NCBI GenBank assembly: GCA_034432935.1
Contig: DAOUBD010000077.1
Location: 12,447 to 76,446 of the forward strand
Direction: 5' to 3'
Length of the DNA stretch: 64,000 nt
Origin: DAOUAG01 sp034432935
Lineage (GTDB): Bacteria; Chloroflexota; Dehalococcoidia; SM23-28-2; RBG-16-64-32
The number at the start of each line of letters is the position of its first letter. Within the stretch, counting starts at the first letter, position 1. Shown here piece by piece: positions 43,328-52,191 of this stretch. The notes beneath the pieces were generated by a model. It was not told the DNA's origin. It did not search any database and was given only the letters and a program-made list of their open reading frames with translations. A program made the position numbers and the translations under genes.

Positions 43328-44497
43328 ATGGAGTTTCGCTTTACGCCGGAGGAAGAGAGGTTCCGCCAAGAGCTTCGCGAGTTTTTGAAGCGGGAGGTGC
43401 CGGCCGATCGTCAGATGGGCGAAGAGCCCGGCAGCGATGAAGAGTGGCAGTTCGCCCGCCAATTCCAGAAGAAGCTGGCCGCCAAGGGTTGGCTAGTTCC
43501 CCACTGGCCCAAACAGTACGGCGGCGCCGATATGGGGATCATGGAGCAGGTCATCATGCGCGAAGAGATGGCCTACGCCCGCGCCCCTATCCCGGACATC
43601 TTCGGGGTCAACATGCTCGGTCCCGTCCTCATGCTCTTCGGGACCGAGGAGCAGAAGCGCCAGCACCTCCCGGGCATCGCCTCCGCAGAAGTGATGTGGT
43701 GCCAGGGCTATTCCGAACCAGGCGCCGGTTCGGACCTCGCCTCCCTCCAGACCCGCGCCGTCCGCGATGGCGACGACTACGTCATTAACGGGCAGAAGAT
43801 ATGGACGTCCAACGCGCACCGGGCCGATTGGATCTTCTTCCTGGCCCGTACCGATCCCGAAGCGCCCAAACACAAGGGCATCACCTTCTTCCTGGCGCCC
43901 ATGAAGACTCCAGGCATCAGCACCCGGCCCCTCATCAACCTGGCTGGCCTCCACGGCTTCAACGAGGTCTTCTTCGAAGACGTCCGCGTCCCTGCCAAGA
44001 ACATCGTGGGCGAGCTGAACCGTGGCTGGTACGTCGGTGCCGCCCTGCTGGACTTCGAGCGTTCGGGCATTGGCGGCGTCGCTGCCGTCCGCCGCAATCT
44101 GGACGACCTCATCGAATACTGCCAGGAGGTCAAGACCGACGGAGGCATAGACCCCAAGGCCCGCCACAAGCTGGCCGAACTGGCCATCGAGACCGAGCTG
44201 GGACGTTTCCTCAGCTATCACGTGGCCTCCATCCAGGCCAAAGGCCAGGTGCCCAACATGGAGGCCTCGGCCGCCAAGGTCTTCAACTCCGAGCTCTCTC
44301 AGCGGGTGGCCAACGCCGGCGTCAACATCATGGGGCTCTACGGCCAAGTGCGGCCCGAGAGCAAACGCTGGGCACGCCTCCGCGGGGAGTTCACCATAGC
44401 CTACATGGTGACGCTGGGCATCACCATAGCTGGCGGCACCAGCGAGATCCAGCGCAACATCATCGCCCAACGCGGCCTCGGCCTGCCCAGGGGATAA
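43328..44497 (+). CDS. Acyl-CoA dehydrogenase (paralogue of the gene at 39374)
   Basis: A 389-residue FAD-dependent dehydrogenase. It shares MxFRFTPEEExFRQE, WCQGYSEPGAGSDLASLQTRA, GQKIWTS, NEVFFEDVRVPAKN and GGTSEIQRNIIAQRG with the first copy, so the two arose by duplication. They differ in the C-terminal half (here GLYGQVRPESKRWARL). The start is ATG 43328 behind GGAGG; an in-frame ATG at 43298 has no ribosome site. Context with ccr suggests a pathway for short or branched acyl-CoAs. Confidence 0.92.
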   Translation: MEFRFTPEEERFRQELREFLKREVPADRQMGEEPGSDEEWQFARQFQKKLAAKGWLVPHWPKQYGGADMGIMEQVIMREEMAYARAPIPDIFGVNMLGPVLMLFGTEEQKRQHLPGIASAEVMWCQGYSEPGAGSDLASLQTRAVRDGDDYVINGQKIWTSNAHRADWIFFLARTDPEAPKHKGITFFLAPMKTPGISTRPLINLAGLHGFNEVFFEDVRVPAKNIVGELNRGWYVGAALLDFERSGIGGVAAVRRNLDDLIEYCQEVKTDGGIDPKARHKLAELAIETELGRFLSYHVASIQAKGQVPNMEASAAKVFNSELSQRVANAGVNIMGLYGQVRPESKRWARLRGEFTIAYMVTLGITIAGGTSEIQRNIIAQRGLGLPRG

Positions 44498-44498
44498 C

Positions 44499-44600
44499 CG
44501 TACGGGCGCAGCACCCCGGCCTCGTGTTCCATCCCCCGATATCGCATCGGCCTCGGCCCCCGGCCGACCCGCCGGTGACGCGTAATGCTGCGCCCCTACG
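44499..44600. repeat. Inverted-repeat element, copy 1 (downstream of RAYT)
   Basis: A 102-base unit bounded by CGTACGGGCGCAGCA (44499-44513) and its near-perfect inverse TGCTGCGCCCCTACG (44586-44600). The core (CATCCCCCGATATCGC... CCGGTGACG) is shared with the copies at 45241 and 45347 in the same orientation. The RAYT stop codon (44596-44598) is inside its right end. Confidence 0.85.
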
Positions 44601-45171
44601 CCTGATCTCCCCATTTTAGGGGATTTTCCCTGATATACCTCCGCACAGCCGCCAACTCCCTTTCGTCCCGGATCACCCGTTCGTAGTAGTTCCTCTGCCA
44701 CACCGGGCCGTTAGGCGTCCCTCGGACCGCGTTGATGCGCCGGGCCGCCGCGGACTTGAAGGCCCGCACGATCGCTCCCAGGGATCCTGGTGCAACGCGC
44801 CACGGGCGCCCAGCACCTTCGTTCGCCGCTCCTCCCTCCAAATCGCGCGACGATAGTCTGCCCGGATCATGCGCCAATGTCAGCCGGCGCTGAGCCCCTA
44901 CGCGCGTACCGGCGCCAGAGCCGCGGGCCGCTATCCAAACGATGCCGTGCACATGGTCTGGCATGATCACAAATTCGTCCGCGATGCGGCGGCGGCCCCA
45001 CCAGACCACCCGCCGCCAGGCCCAGGCGGCGATGTCCCGCAGCCGGGCGTCGTCAAAGATGCGCGCCCGGTCAAAGGTGCAGATGGTGACGAAATACGCC
45101 CCCTCTTGCCGGTAATCGTAGTGCGGCAACCGGATAGACCGCCGGTGGTGCAGAGACGGGTCGTAGGACAT
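44596..45171 (-). CDS. REP-associated tyrosine transposase (RAYT, Y1 HUH family)
   Basis: A 191-residue single-strand DNA transposase-like protein. The start ATG 45171 gives SIRLPHYDYRQEGAYFVTIC, the usual RAYT beginning. The HUH metal motif is H73-V-H75 (MPDHVHGI), and the catalytic Tyr is Y162 or Y163 (RNYYERVIRDE) before the conserved RYIRENP. RAYTs cut and join palindromic REP elements and are mostly immobile single-copy genes. Here inverted-repeat units lie on both sides and the stop codon is within one, so the gene and repeats probably form one unit. No other IS200/IS605 gene (TnpB) is present. Confidence 0.92.
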   Translation of the reverse strand: MSYDPSLHHRRSIRLPHYDYRQEGAYFVTICTFDRARIFDDARLRDIAAWAWRRVVWWGRRRIADEFVIMPDHVHGIVWIAARGSGAGTRVGAQRRLTLAHDPGRLSSRDLEGGAANEGAGRPWRVAPGSLGAIVRAFKSAAARRINAVRGTPNGPVWQRNYYERVIRDERELAAVRRYIRENPLKWGDQA

Positions 45172-45240
45172 GACCGGGGCGATCTTACTGGAAACGAAAT
45201 CGGCCTCCAATACGCCCGTGGCACCCCGGGCGCGCACCTC

Positions 45241-45342
45241 CGCACGGGCGCAGCACCCGCGCATCGTGTTCCATCCCCCGATATCGCATCGGCCTCGGCC
45301 CCCGGCCGACCCGCCGGTGACGCGTGGTGCTGCGCCCCAACA
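45241..45342. repeat. Inverted-repeat element, copy 2 (upstream of RAYT)
   Basis: Left end CGCACGGGCGCAGCA (45241-45255), right end TGCTGCGCCCCAACA (45328-45342), the latter decayed relative to the other copies. The core is almost identical to copy 1. It lies 69 bases upstream of the RAYT start. Confidence 0.85.
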
Positions 45343-45346
45343 CCTC

Positions 45347-45450
45347 CCTACGGGCGCAGCACCCCGCGCATCGCGTTTCATCCCCCGATATCGCGCGCAC
45401 GCCGGCCCCCCGGCCGACCCGCCGGTGACGTGTAATGCTGCGCCCCTACG
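45347..45450. repeat. Inverted-repeat element, copy 3 (abutting lysC)
   Basis: Left end CCTACGGGCGCAGCA (45347-45361), right end TGCTGCGCCCCTACG (45436-45450). It follows copy 2 after 4 bases. The core differs at several sites (for example GCGCGCACGCCGG). The lysC stop codon (45446-45448) is inside the right end. Confidence 0.85.
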
Positions 45451-46660
45451 CCTCCGTTACGAAGGCCCTGTGCAGCGCCCTCACTGCCTTCGGCACCTGC
45501 TTTTCGTCGATGAGGCAGGTGATACGGATCTCGCTGGTGGTGATGAGCTCGATGTTGATGCCGGACTCGAATAGGGCCCGGAACATCCGGCCGGCGTAGC
45601 CCGGCCCAGACTGCATGCCTGCGCCTACGATGCTGACCTTGGCCAGGTGGGTGTCCGCCAGAACCTCCGGCGCGCCGATGCTCTTGGCGATGGGCCTCAC
45701 GATCTCCAACGCCCGCTCCAAGTCAGACCGGGCGACGGTGAAGGTGACGTCCGTGAGCCGCTCGACGCTGGCGTTCTGGACGATGGTGTCGACGCTGATG
45801 CCGGCCTCTCCCAGCGGCTCGAAGAGGGCTGCGGCTATGCCCGGCCGGTCCGGCACGCCCCGCACCGTGATCCGGGCGACATCCGTATCGTGGGCGATCC
45901 CCATGACCTTGTTGCGCTGTTCCATAAACGGACCTCCGTGAATTAGGGTCCCAGGGGCATCGGCGAAGCTGGATGCCACGTAGATCGGCACCTTCTGCAC
46001 CGCCCCCAGCTCCACGGCCCGGTTGTGCATCACCCGAGCGCCGTAGGTGGCCAGTTCCAGCATCTCCTCGTAGCTGATCTCCCTCAGCTTCTGGGCCTCG
46101 GGCACTAGCCGCGGGTCCGCAGTGTATATGCCCTCTACGTCTGTGTAGATCTCGCAGCGGCTGCACTTCAGGGCCGCCGCCAGGGCTACCGCCGTCGTAT
46201 CCGATCCCCCGCGGCCCAAGGTCGTTATGTCGGCCTCCTCGGTTATCCCCTGAAAACCCGCTACAATGACCACATTGCCGGCGTCCAGCTCCCGCAGCAC
46301 CCGCTGCGGGTTGACTGACAAGATACGCGCCCGGCCATAGCGGCGGTCCGTGCCTATTCCAGCCTGGGGCCCCGTCAGGGCCACCGCCGAGCAGCCCATC
46401 TCCTTCAGCGCCATCGCCAGGAGCGCCGACGATACGATCTCGCCAGTAGATAACAGGAGGTCCATCTCCCGGGCTTCGGGTCTCGGCGTTACCTGCTTGG
46501 CCAACGCTATCAGTTCATCTGTGGTGTCCCCCATCGCAGAGACCACCACCACCAGCCGGTCGCCTCGCTCCACCCTGTCGATAACGCGCCGGGCGACGGC
46601 CTTTATGCGCTCGGCCGTGGCCACGGAGGAGCCCCCGTATTTCTGGACAACGATGGCCAT
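45446..46660 (-). CDS. lysC: Aspartate kinase
   Basis: First step of the aspartate pathway to Lys, Thr, Met and diaminopimelate. A 404-residue monofunctional enzyme. It has VQKYGGSSVA (4-13) for ATP, GFQGITEEADITTLGRGGSDTTA for aspartate and catalysis, and two C-terminal ACT domains (VRGVPDRPGIAAALFEPL and VSIVGAGMQSGPGYAGRMF) that bind feedback amino acids. ATG overlaps the thrB stop by one base. The C-terminus ends TEA, and its TAG stop is supplied by the end of a repeat element. Confidence 0.95.
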   Translation of the reverse strand: MAIVVQKYGGSSVATAERIKAVARRVIDRVERGDRLVVVVSAMGDTTDELIALAKQVTPRPEAREMDLLLSTGEIVSSALLAMALKEMGCSAVALTGPQAGIGTDRRYGRARILSVNPQRVLRELDAGNVVIVAGFQGITEEADITTLGRGGSDTTAVALAAALKCSRCEIYTDVEGIYTADPRLVPEAQKLREISYEEMLELATYGARVMHNRAVELGAVQKVPIYVASSFADAPGTLIHGGPFMEQRNKVMGIAHDTDVARITVRGVPDRPGIAAALFEPLGEAGISVDTIVQNASVERLTDVTFTVARSDLERALEIVRPIAKSIGAPEVLADTHLAKVSIVGAGMQSGPGYAGRMFRALFESGINIELITTSEIRITCLIDEKQVPKAVRALHRAFVTEA

Positions 46661-47559
46661 CAGACTTCCTCCACCACCTGGGCGCCCTCAGGGCTGGGAG
46701 CGGTAATGAGCGTCTCCGCGGCGGCGCCGTGTTGCGCGGCCGCCTTCAACATCGCCTGCGCGATCTCGTCTTGGCTCGCAGTGGCCAGGGCGCAGATGGT
46801 CGAACCGCCGCCCGAAAGGTAGGCGCAGTGGGCGCCTGCCTCCTTGGCCGCGGCAAAGATCTCGTACATGGCAGGGAAGAGCTGGGACCGCGGCCGTTGG
46901 TGCAGGCGGTCGTCCGTGGCGGCATCCAGCAGATCGAAGCGTCCGCGGGCCATAGCGGCGACGAGGAGCGCTGCCCGCCCGATGTTGTGGACGGCATCCG
47001 CCCGGGTTACGGTCTCAGGGAGCAGCCGGCGGCTCTCCTTGGTGGGCATCCGCAGCTCAGGCACCAGCAAGACGGCCTTCAACCCGGACGGCACCGGCAC
47101 CGAGGTATGCAGTACCCGGTGGTCCCCGCCTTCACCCAGGACCACGGCCACCTGGAGGCCGCCGAAGAGGGCTGGCGCGGCGTTGTCGGCGTGGCCCTCT
47201 AGACTGGCCACCACGGACAACAGATCCTCCCAGTCCAAAGGCTCCCCAGCCAGTCTGTTGGCCGCCAGCGCCCCGCCAGAACGGGCCAGGGCGCTGGCGC
47301 CCAGACCGCGGGCGATGGGCACCGCGCCCTGGTAACGCACCCCCAAGGGCGGCGCTTCCAACCCTGCCTTTCCGAACACCGCCCTGGCCGCCACCAGCGC
47401 CATATGCTCCATCGGGTCCAGGGAACCCTCCGTAGCAGCGCTGGGGGCCTCTGACAACGTTACCTCACCCCAGATATCCAGGGCCATCCCTAGGCAGTCG
47501 AAACCCGCCCCCAGGTTGGCCGAGGTAGCGGGGACGCGTACGGTAACGGACTTCGGCAT
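46660..47559 (-). CDS. thrB: Homoserine kinase
   Basis: GHMP-family kinase converting homoserine to O-phosphohomoserine for threonine synthesis. A 299-residue protein. The N-terminal VRVPATSANLGAGFDCLGMAL is the substrate-side signature, PIARGLGASALAR (~88-100) the phosphate loop, and YLSGGGSTICAL the third GHMP motif. It is coupled to lysC; thrC and hom are not in the window. It follows the lytic transglycosylase gene by 33 bases. Confidence 0.95.
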   Translation of the reverse strand: MPKSVTVRVPATSANLGAGFDCLGMALDIWGEVTLSEAPSAATEGSLDPMEHMALVAARAVFGKAGLEAPPLGVRYQGAVPIARGLGASALARSGGALAANRLAGEPLDWEDLLSVVASLEGHADNAAPALFGGLQVAVVLGEGGDHRVLHTSVPVPSGLKAVLLVPELRMPTKESRRLLPETVTRADAVHNIGRAALLVAAMARGRFDLLDAATDDRLHQRPRSQLFPAMYEIFAAAKEAGAHCAYLSGGGSTICALATASQDEIAQAMLKAAAQHGAAAETLITAPSPEGAQVVEEV

Positions 47560-47592
47560 GAGACCAACGCCTAGTTTAGGGGCTGGCGGGCG

Positions 47593-49929
47593 TTAACGTA
47601 AGGGGATGAAGGCCTCGCTTGCCAGGCCATAGGCATAGAGGTACTGGGCGTAGTTCGCCAACACGATCTGGACGTAAGCCTTGGTCTCGGCGAAAGATAT
47701 CGATTCCACGAAGAGGTCCGGGTCTCCCTGGGCGGCCTCGAGCCAGCGTCCGGCGTTTCCGGGCCCGCCGTTATAGGCCGCTAGGGCCGCCGGCAGCGAA
47801 CCCCCGAACTCCGCCATCTGCTTGCCCAGATAGTGGGCCCCAAAGCGCAGGCTGACCCGCGGCCGGGCCAGATCCGATAGCCGGAAGCCCTTGTCGCCCA
47901 GCTCCGTCGCTATCTCCATCGCCGTAGCCGGCATCACCTGGGTGAGCCCAGAGGCCCCGGCGTAAGAGACCGCCCCTGGGTCATACACGCTCTCCTGCCT
48001 TATCAGCGCCAAGAGGAGCAGCGGCGAGAGGCCCTCTGGAAGGGCATACTGCGCCGCCAGCTCCAGGTAGGCCGGAGGGTAGGCCAGGAGCAGCAGCCCC
48101 TTGGGCGCTTCCGGATGACCCTCTGCCAGCCGCTGGGCAGCGCGGGCAGCAAGGGAGGTCAGCCCCTGCTCTTGGGCCCACCGGGCGATGCGGTACAGCA
48201 CCCAGGGCCTGCCGGCCGCTGACTCAAGGAGCGCCGCGAACTCATCCTTGGCCACGCTCTCCAGCCCCGCTCCCTGTAGCTCCGCTGCCCTGCGCCAGGC
48301 GCGGCTGGCGAAGAAGGCCTCCGAGGCTGCCACATCCTCAGGCCCCGCGACGCTGCCCAGCCACGTCTCGGCCTCCTGCCAGTTCTGAGATGGCGCGGCA
48401 ACGGCCTGCGGCGCCGGCCAGGAGCTGCCCGCCGCCTCCGCTTTGGCCCGCAGCCCGTAGTAGGCGCTGGGGGCGACCGATGCCGCCGCCTCGAAGTCCC
48501 TCGCCGCGGCGTCGTCCTGCCCTAGCGCCCTCGCCGCCTTCCCCAGCCAGAAGAGAGCCCGCGCCCGTTCGGCGTCGCTTCCTGCCGCGCCGAGATACAG
48601 CTCCCAGAGCGCCACCGATTGGGCGGCTTGCCCCTGCCGGTAGTCGATGAACCCGGCCCTGAACAAGGCCTCGGCAGCGTTTGCAGTGCCCGGCGCCTGG
48701 TCGGCGACGGCGGCATAGGCCTGGGCCGCCTCCTCCGCCGTCCCTACGGATTCCACCACCGTAGCCCGGTCCCAAAGCGCCTGGCCCAAGAGCGTCGCGT
48801 CACCCTGCCCCCGGGCAAGGGCGGCCGCCTCGCCGTACTCCGCCAGGGCCGCCTGGGGATCTCCCGCCCGTTCGGCCAACACGCCGAGGTAGTAGTGCGC
48901 CTCTGCCGCATCGCCGTCGCCTTGAGACAACGCCTCTCGAAAGGCGGCCTCTGCCTCGCTGTTCCGGCGGTGGCGGAAGAGCACCATGGCCCGCTCGCGG
49001 GCAGGCACCTCATACCCCAGGACCGGCGCCGCATCCAGAGCCTCGAGGGCCCGCTGGTGCCACGGATAGTCGCTGATGAGCCGCCGCCATTCCCGGGCTG
49101 CCGCCGCCTTCTCTCCCTGCCCATCCAGAAGGCCGGCCAGGCGCCAGGTAGCCTCTCCCCTATCCTCGGCTGGCGTGTTGAGCGGCGCGTAGGCTAACGT
49201 CCAGTAAGTCCTGGCCGCCGCCGCTAGATCGCCCGCCGCCTGCTGGTATGAGGCCAGGGCGAACCGCGCCCGGGCCTGCCACTCCGGAGAGGCGTCCGGC
49301 GCTACGGCCTGTCGCGCGTGGTCCGCCGCCGCGGCGTTATCGCCACGCCGGGCCGCGATCTCGGCGAGGCGCAGGTGGGCGTACTCGGGAGCCTCGCCGC
49401 CCAACGCCAGGTAGTCCTTGAAGGCCTCCTCCGCGCCCCGGTCGTCACCCAGATCCAGGCGCGCTTTCCCCAAGAGGCAGAGGGCCTTGCGCCGCAGATC
49501 GGGCACCGGCCCGCTCCTCAGGAGATCCTCCACCGCCTTCCGGGCCGTGGCCGGATCGTTCCGGGCGATGGATGCGAGCGCTAGCTGCCACAGCGCGTCC
49601 TGGCGGTCCTGCCCCGAGGCGGCGGCCGCCAGAGCCGAGTAGGTCTCTAGCGCCGCCTCGAACTCCCCCTCGCTCCAGAGCGCTTCGGCTCTCCCCATTT
49701 CGGCCGCGACGTCCAGCGGCGTCCCCTTGGGCGCGGCCGTGCCCGCCGCGGGGGTTGCCGGCCCGGGCGAGGCCTGGAGCGCTGGCCCCTTGCCGGAGCA
49801 GCCGGCAAGGGTCAAAGCGGCCGCCAGCAGAAGGCTGAGGGGGCAGAGGACAAGGGGAGAGAACGCCGCCGGCACCCGGCGCTTCGCCGGCCGCCTGGCG
49901 GCGGAGGGCCGGCCTAGGTTCGTTGACAC
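47593..49929 (-). CDS. Lytic murein transglycosylase lipoprotein with TPR repeats
   Basis: A 778-residue exported protein cleaving peptidoglycan glycan strands. GTG start at 49929, followed by an Arg-rich n-region, a hydrophobic core and the lipobox LTLAGC. Residues ~70-600 are helical TPR-like repeats (AEAAFREALSQGDGDAAEAHYYLG and others), as in the Slt70 ring. The C-terminal SLT domain has the catalytic Glu in LIRQESVYDPGAVSYAGASG and ends with AYNGGPGNAGRW. Length and layout match Slt-type enzymes. Its promoter is at 49943-49972. Confidence 0.93.
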   Translation of the reverse strand: MSTNLGRPSAARRPAKRRVPAAFSPLVLCPLSLLLAAALTLAGCSGKGPALQASPGPATPAAGTAAPKGTPLDVAAEMGRAEALWSEGEFEAALETYSALAAAASGQDRQDALWQLALASIARNDPATARKAVEDLLRSGPVPDLRRKALCLLGKARLDLGDDRGAEEAFKDYLALGGEAPEYAHLRLAEIAARRGDNAAAADHARQAVAPDASPEWQARARFALASYQQAAGDLAAAARTYWTLAYAPLNTPAEDRGEATWRLAGLLDGQGEKAAAAREWRRLISDYPWHQRALEALDAAPVLGYEVPARERAMVLFRHRRNSEAEAAFREALSQGDGDAAEAHYYLGVLAERAGDPQAALAEYGEAAALARGQGDATLLGQALWDRATVVESVGTAEEAAQAYAAVADQAPGTANAAEALFRAGFIDYRQGQAAQSVALWELYLGAAGSDAERARALFWLGKAARALGQDDAAARDFEAAASVAPSAYYGLRAKAEAAGSSWPAPQAVAAPSQNWQEAETWLGSVAGPEDVAASEAFFASRAWRRAAELQGAGLESVAKDEFAALLESAAGRPWVLYRIARWAQEQGLTSLAARAAQRLAEGHPEAPKGLLLLAYPPAYLELAAQYALPEGLSPLLLLALIRQESVYDPGAVSYAGASGLTQVMPATAMEIATELGDKGFRLSDLARPRVSLRFGAHYLGKQMAEFGGSLPAALAAYNGGPGNAGRWLEAAQGDPDLFVESISFAETKAYVQIVLANYAQYLYAYGLASEAFIPLR

Positions 49930-49942
49930 CTTCTGGAAGCCG

Positions 49943-49972
49943 ATGTTACGCTTCCATCAGACGCCGGGTCAA
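49943..49972 (-). promoter_or_regulatory. Promoter of the lytic transglycosylase gene
   Basis: On the minus strand TTGACC (49972-49967) and TAACAT (49948-49943) are separated by 18 bases. The -10 ends 13 bases before GTG 49929, so the leader is only about 6 bases, with AGAAGG directly before the GTG. Confidence 0.65.
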
Positions 49973-49992
49973 CCGGCTTCCTCTGCCGCCCA

Positions 49993-50475
49993 ATGAACGT
50001 CCTGCGCTGCACCGTCATCGACCGCAATGGGGCCGTGAGCTTCATCGCCCACGTGGATGCCCTTCCTGCCTTGCTGGCCGCCTGCACCTCCAACCCCCAG
50101 GACCTGGCGGAGCTTTTGGCCCTGGCCGAGCCCCACTACCGGGGTCTCTGGGAATACGTCCTGTCGGGGCTGGCCGTCTTCGACGAGCACAACGCTCCCG
50201 GCCGTTACGAGCGGATCCACAAGGCGCTGACGACCTTGCCCCGGCACAGACAGCCCGTTTTCAGGGTTGTGGACGACCTGACGCGGGAGGCCAGCCTGCG
50301 CCCCGTCAAGGCCGGCGCCGTGATCTTCAACCTGCCGGCCAAGCGCATCGTCCAGATCGCCAACAGCTCGCAAGAGATACGGCGCCGCGGGCGGGCACGG
50401 GTGTTCGATGGCCGCTGCCACACAGACGCCACCTTCACCTACCACCTGCCGGACGAATGGGCCGTCGTCCCTTGA
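49993..50475 (+). CDS. Conserved-looking cytoplasmic protein, function unknown
   Basis: A 160-residue protein with no recognised domain. It is mixed alpha/beta, with a helical N-terminal half (ALPALLAACTSNPQDLAELLALAEPHYRGLWEYVLSGLAVFDEHN) and a beta-rich C-terminal half (AGAVIFNLPAKRIVQIANSS, DGRCHTDATFTYHLPDEWAVVP). There is no signal or membrane segment. Codon use is like the neighbours. The start ATG 49993 has no good ribosome site. It is divergent from the lytic transglycosylase and followed by a hairpin. Confidence 0.6.
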   Translation: MNVLRCTVIDRNGAVSFIAHVDALPALLAACTSNPQDLAELLALAEPHYRGLWEYVLSGLAVFDEHNAPGRYERIHKALTTLPRHRQPVFRVVDDLTREASLRPVKAGAVIFNLPAKRIVQIANSSQEIRRRGRARVFDGRCHTDATFTYHLPDEWAVVP

Positions 50476-50527
50476 TGAGGGGCCCGAAACCTTTACCACG
50501 GACGGCGCGTTATAGAGGCTGGAGCCG

Positions 50528-50554
50528 GACGCCTGACCGTCGTGGCCAGGCGTC
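50528..50554 (+). terminator. Possible terminator hairpin after the unknown protein gene
   Basis: Arms GACGCCTG (50528-50535) and CAGGCGTC (50547-50554) pair over 8 bases with an 11-base loop. Only GTTT follows, so the T run is poor. Confidence 0.4.
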
Positions 50555-50681
50555 GTTTGCGTAGGAGGACAGCTATTTTAGCGTACGCCCAGGAGCGGCC
50601 CGGAGAGGCGCCCGCCCGGCAGGCGCCCCGCGGCAGGGCAGGGTTCGCCCGGCTCCTTACTTCGAGACCAGGAGAAGAAGT

Positions 50682-52139
50682 TTGAGACGAGATCTGCCGC
50701 CCTTCGAGCGGTCATTCCGGCCTGATCTGCCCCCACCCGATGTGCCAGGCCAGCGACGGTACAACCCCCTCCTCATCTTCGGCATACCCGTATTCTTCGT
50801 CGTGGCCTTCTACCTGATGCTGGTGGTCGTCACCCAGGCCGACCAGATCTTCTTCCCCGGCAACGAGCTCCACCTCGGCGTCTTCAAGGCCATCCCCGGC
50901 GTGGACGCTGGCTCCAACCCCGGCTCCGCTAGCATCGAGCAGCGCATCAACATAGTGGTCATGGGCTTGGACCTCCGCCGCGATGAGCCCGAGGACACCC
51001 CCGCCCGCACGGACTCCATCTTTGTTCTCACTCTGGACCCGTTCAGCAAGACCGCAGGCATCTTCTCCATCCCTCGCGACACCCTCGTCGAGATCCCGGA
51101 CGGCCGCGGCGGATACATCAAAGACCGCATCAACGTCGCCTACGAGATGGGCCAGTATACCTACAAGGACTACCCTGGCGGCGGGCCGGGCCTGGTGAAG
51201 GACACCATCGAGCACAACTTTGGCATACCCATCGACCACTACGTGATCCTTGACTTCAACAACTTCATCTCCCTCGTGGATGAGCTGGGCGGCATCGATG
51301 TCGACGTCCCGGAATACGTTTACGATGGCGCCTACAACGACTGCAAGCAGTGCCCGTACTACGCCGTGGAGTTTCTCCCCGGCCTCCAGCACATGGACGG
51401 CGAGACCGCCCTGGCCTACGCCCGCTTGCGCAAGACAGACAACGACTTCAAGCGCATCGAGCGCCAGCAGTTGGTGATGAAGGCCGTCGCTAAGCGCGCC
51501 TCAGATATGGGGGTGCTGCTGGGCAGCAACCCCATCAACCTCTACAAGAAGTACAAGGACTCGGTCAAGACGGACATCAGCGACTTCAAGATCCCCGGCC
51601 TTGCCGCCCTGGGCAGCCAGATCGGGGTGGACAACATCATCATGGTCTCGATGGCCCCAGCCACCTACCCGTGCACCAGCGGCTGCAACGGGGCCGCCGT
51701 CCTCCTCTGGGACAAGGACAAGATGGAGGAGCTCAAGGCCAGGGTCTTCAACGACGGCCAGCTCCAGGCGGAGCGGGCGCTCCTGGCCGTCCTCAACGGC
51801 ACCCAGACGCCGGACCTGGCCACCTCCCTGGCCTCCTTCCTCGCCAAGCAGGGGATCGCCCCGGAGCAGATCCAGATCGACGAGTATGCGGGAGGGGGGC
51901 TATGGGAGAAGACAGTGATCTATGACTTCTCCGGCAAGGCCTACACGTCGAAGAAGCTGGCCGACTGGCTGCATCTGGACCCTAGCCGGATCTTGCCGCC
52001 GACGGACATCGGCGCTGCCCGTGTCCGGGAGCTCTCGCCGGCATCGGACGTCATCGTCGTCCTCGGAGGCGACGTCACGATGCCGGATGGCATCGTGACG
52101 GGTGACGGCGTGACGGATACAGCAACAGCCGGCGGCTGA
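50682..52139 (+). CDS. LytR-CpsA-Psr (LCP) family glycopolymer ligase
   Basis: Attaches lipid-linked glycopolymers to peptidoglycan or proteins at the cell surface. A 485-residue protein with TTG start 50682 behind GGAG (no better start in frame). A cytosolic N-terminus is followed by one membrane helix (~28-52) and the LCP domain (~85-270) with DSIFVLTLDP, SIPRDTLVEIP and NVAYEMG, and the later YARLRKTDNDFKRIERQQ carrying the conserved Arg residues. The C-terminal LytR_C-like domain (AVLNGTQTPDLATSLASFL) ends the protein. It fits the polysaccharide genes at 1-11 kb as the final ligase. Confidence 0.92.
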   Translation: MRRDLPPFERSFRPDLPPPDVPGQRRYNPLLIFGIPVFFVVAFYLMLVVVTQADQIFFPGNELHLGVFKAIPGVDAGSNPGSASIEQRINIVVMGLDLRRDEPEDTPARTDSIFVLTLDPFSKTAGIFSIPRDTLVEIPDGRGGYIKDRINVAYEMGQYTYKDYPGGGPGLVKDTIEHNFGIPIDHYVILDFNNFISLVDELGGIDVDVPEYVYDGAYNDCKQCPYYAVEFLPGLQHMDGETALAYARLRKTDNDFKRIERQQLVMKAVAKRASDMGVLLGSNPINLYKKYKDSVKTDISDFKIPGLAALGSQIGVDNIIMVSMAPATYPCTSGCNGAAVLLWDKDKMEELKARVFNDGQLQAERALLAVLNGTQTPDLATSLASFLAKQGIAPEQIQIDEYAGGGLWEKTVIYDFSGKAYTSKKLADWLHLDPSRILPPTDIGAARVRELSPASDVIVVLGGDVTMPDGIVTGDGVTDTATAGG

Positions 52140-52154
52140 AGAGCCACCGGCTGT
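52125..52154 (+). terminator. Hairpin at the end of the LCP gene
   Basis: Arms of 13 bases (ACAGCCGGCGGCT and AGCCACCGGCTGT, one mismatch) with loop GAAG; the stop codon lies at the loop. A T run (GGTTTT) appears only 20 bases later. It could serve both this gene and the convergent SCP2 gene. Confidence 0.45.
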
Positions 52155-52191
52155 GTCGTAATCGATTCTTCGGTTTTAGTCTGCGGTCCGC

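Noticed and set aside
44499..45450. Complete IS200/IS605 insertion sequence
   Set aside because: Only the RAYT-type Y1 gene is present, with no TnpB and no IS-type boundaries; the flanks are shared repeat units rather than unique IS ends.
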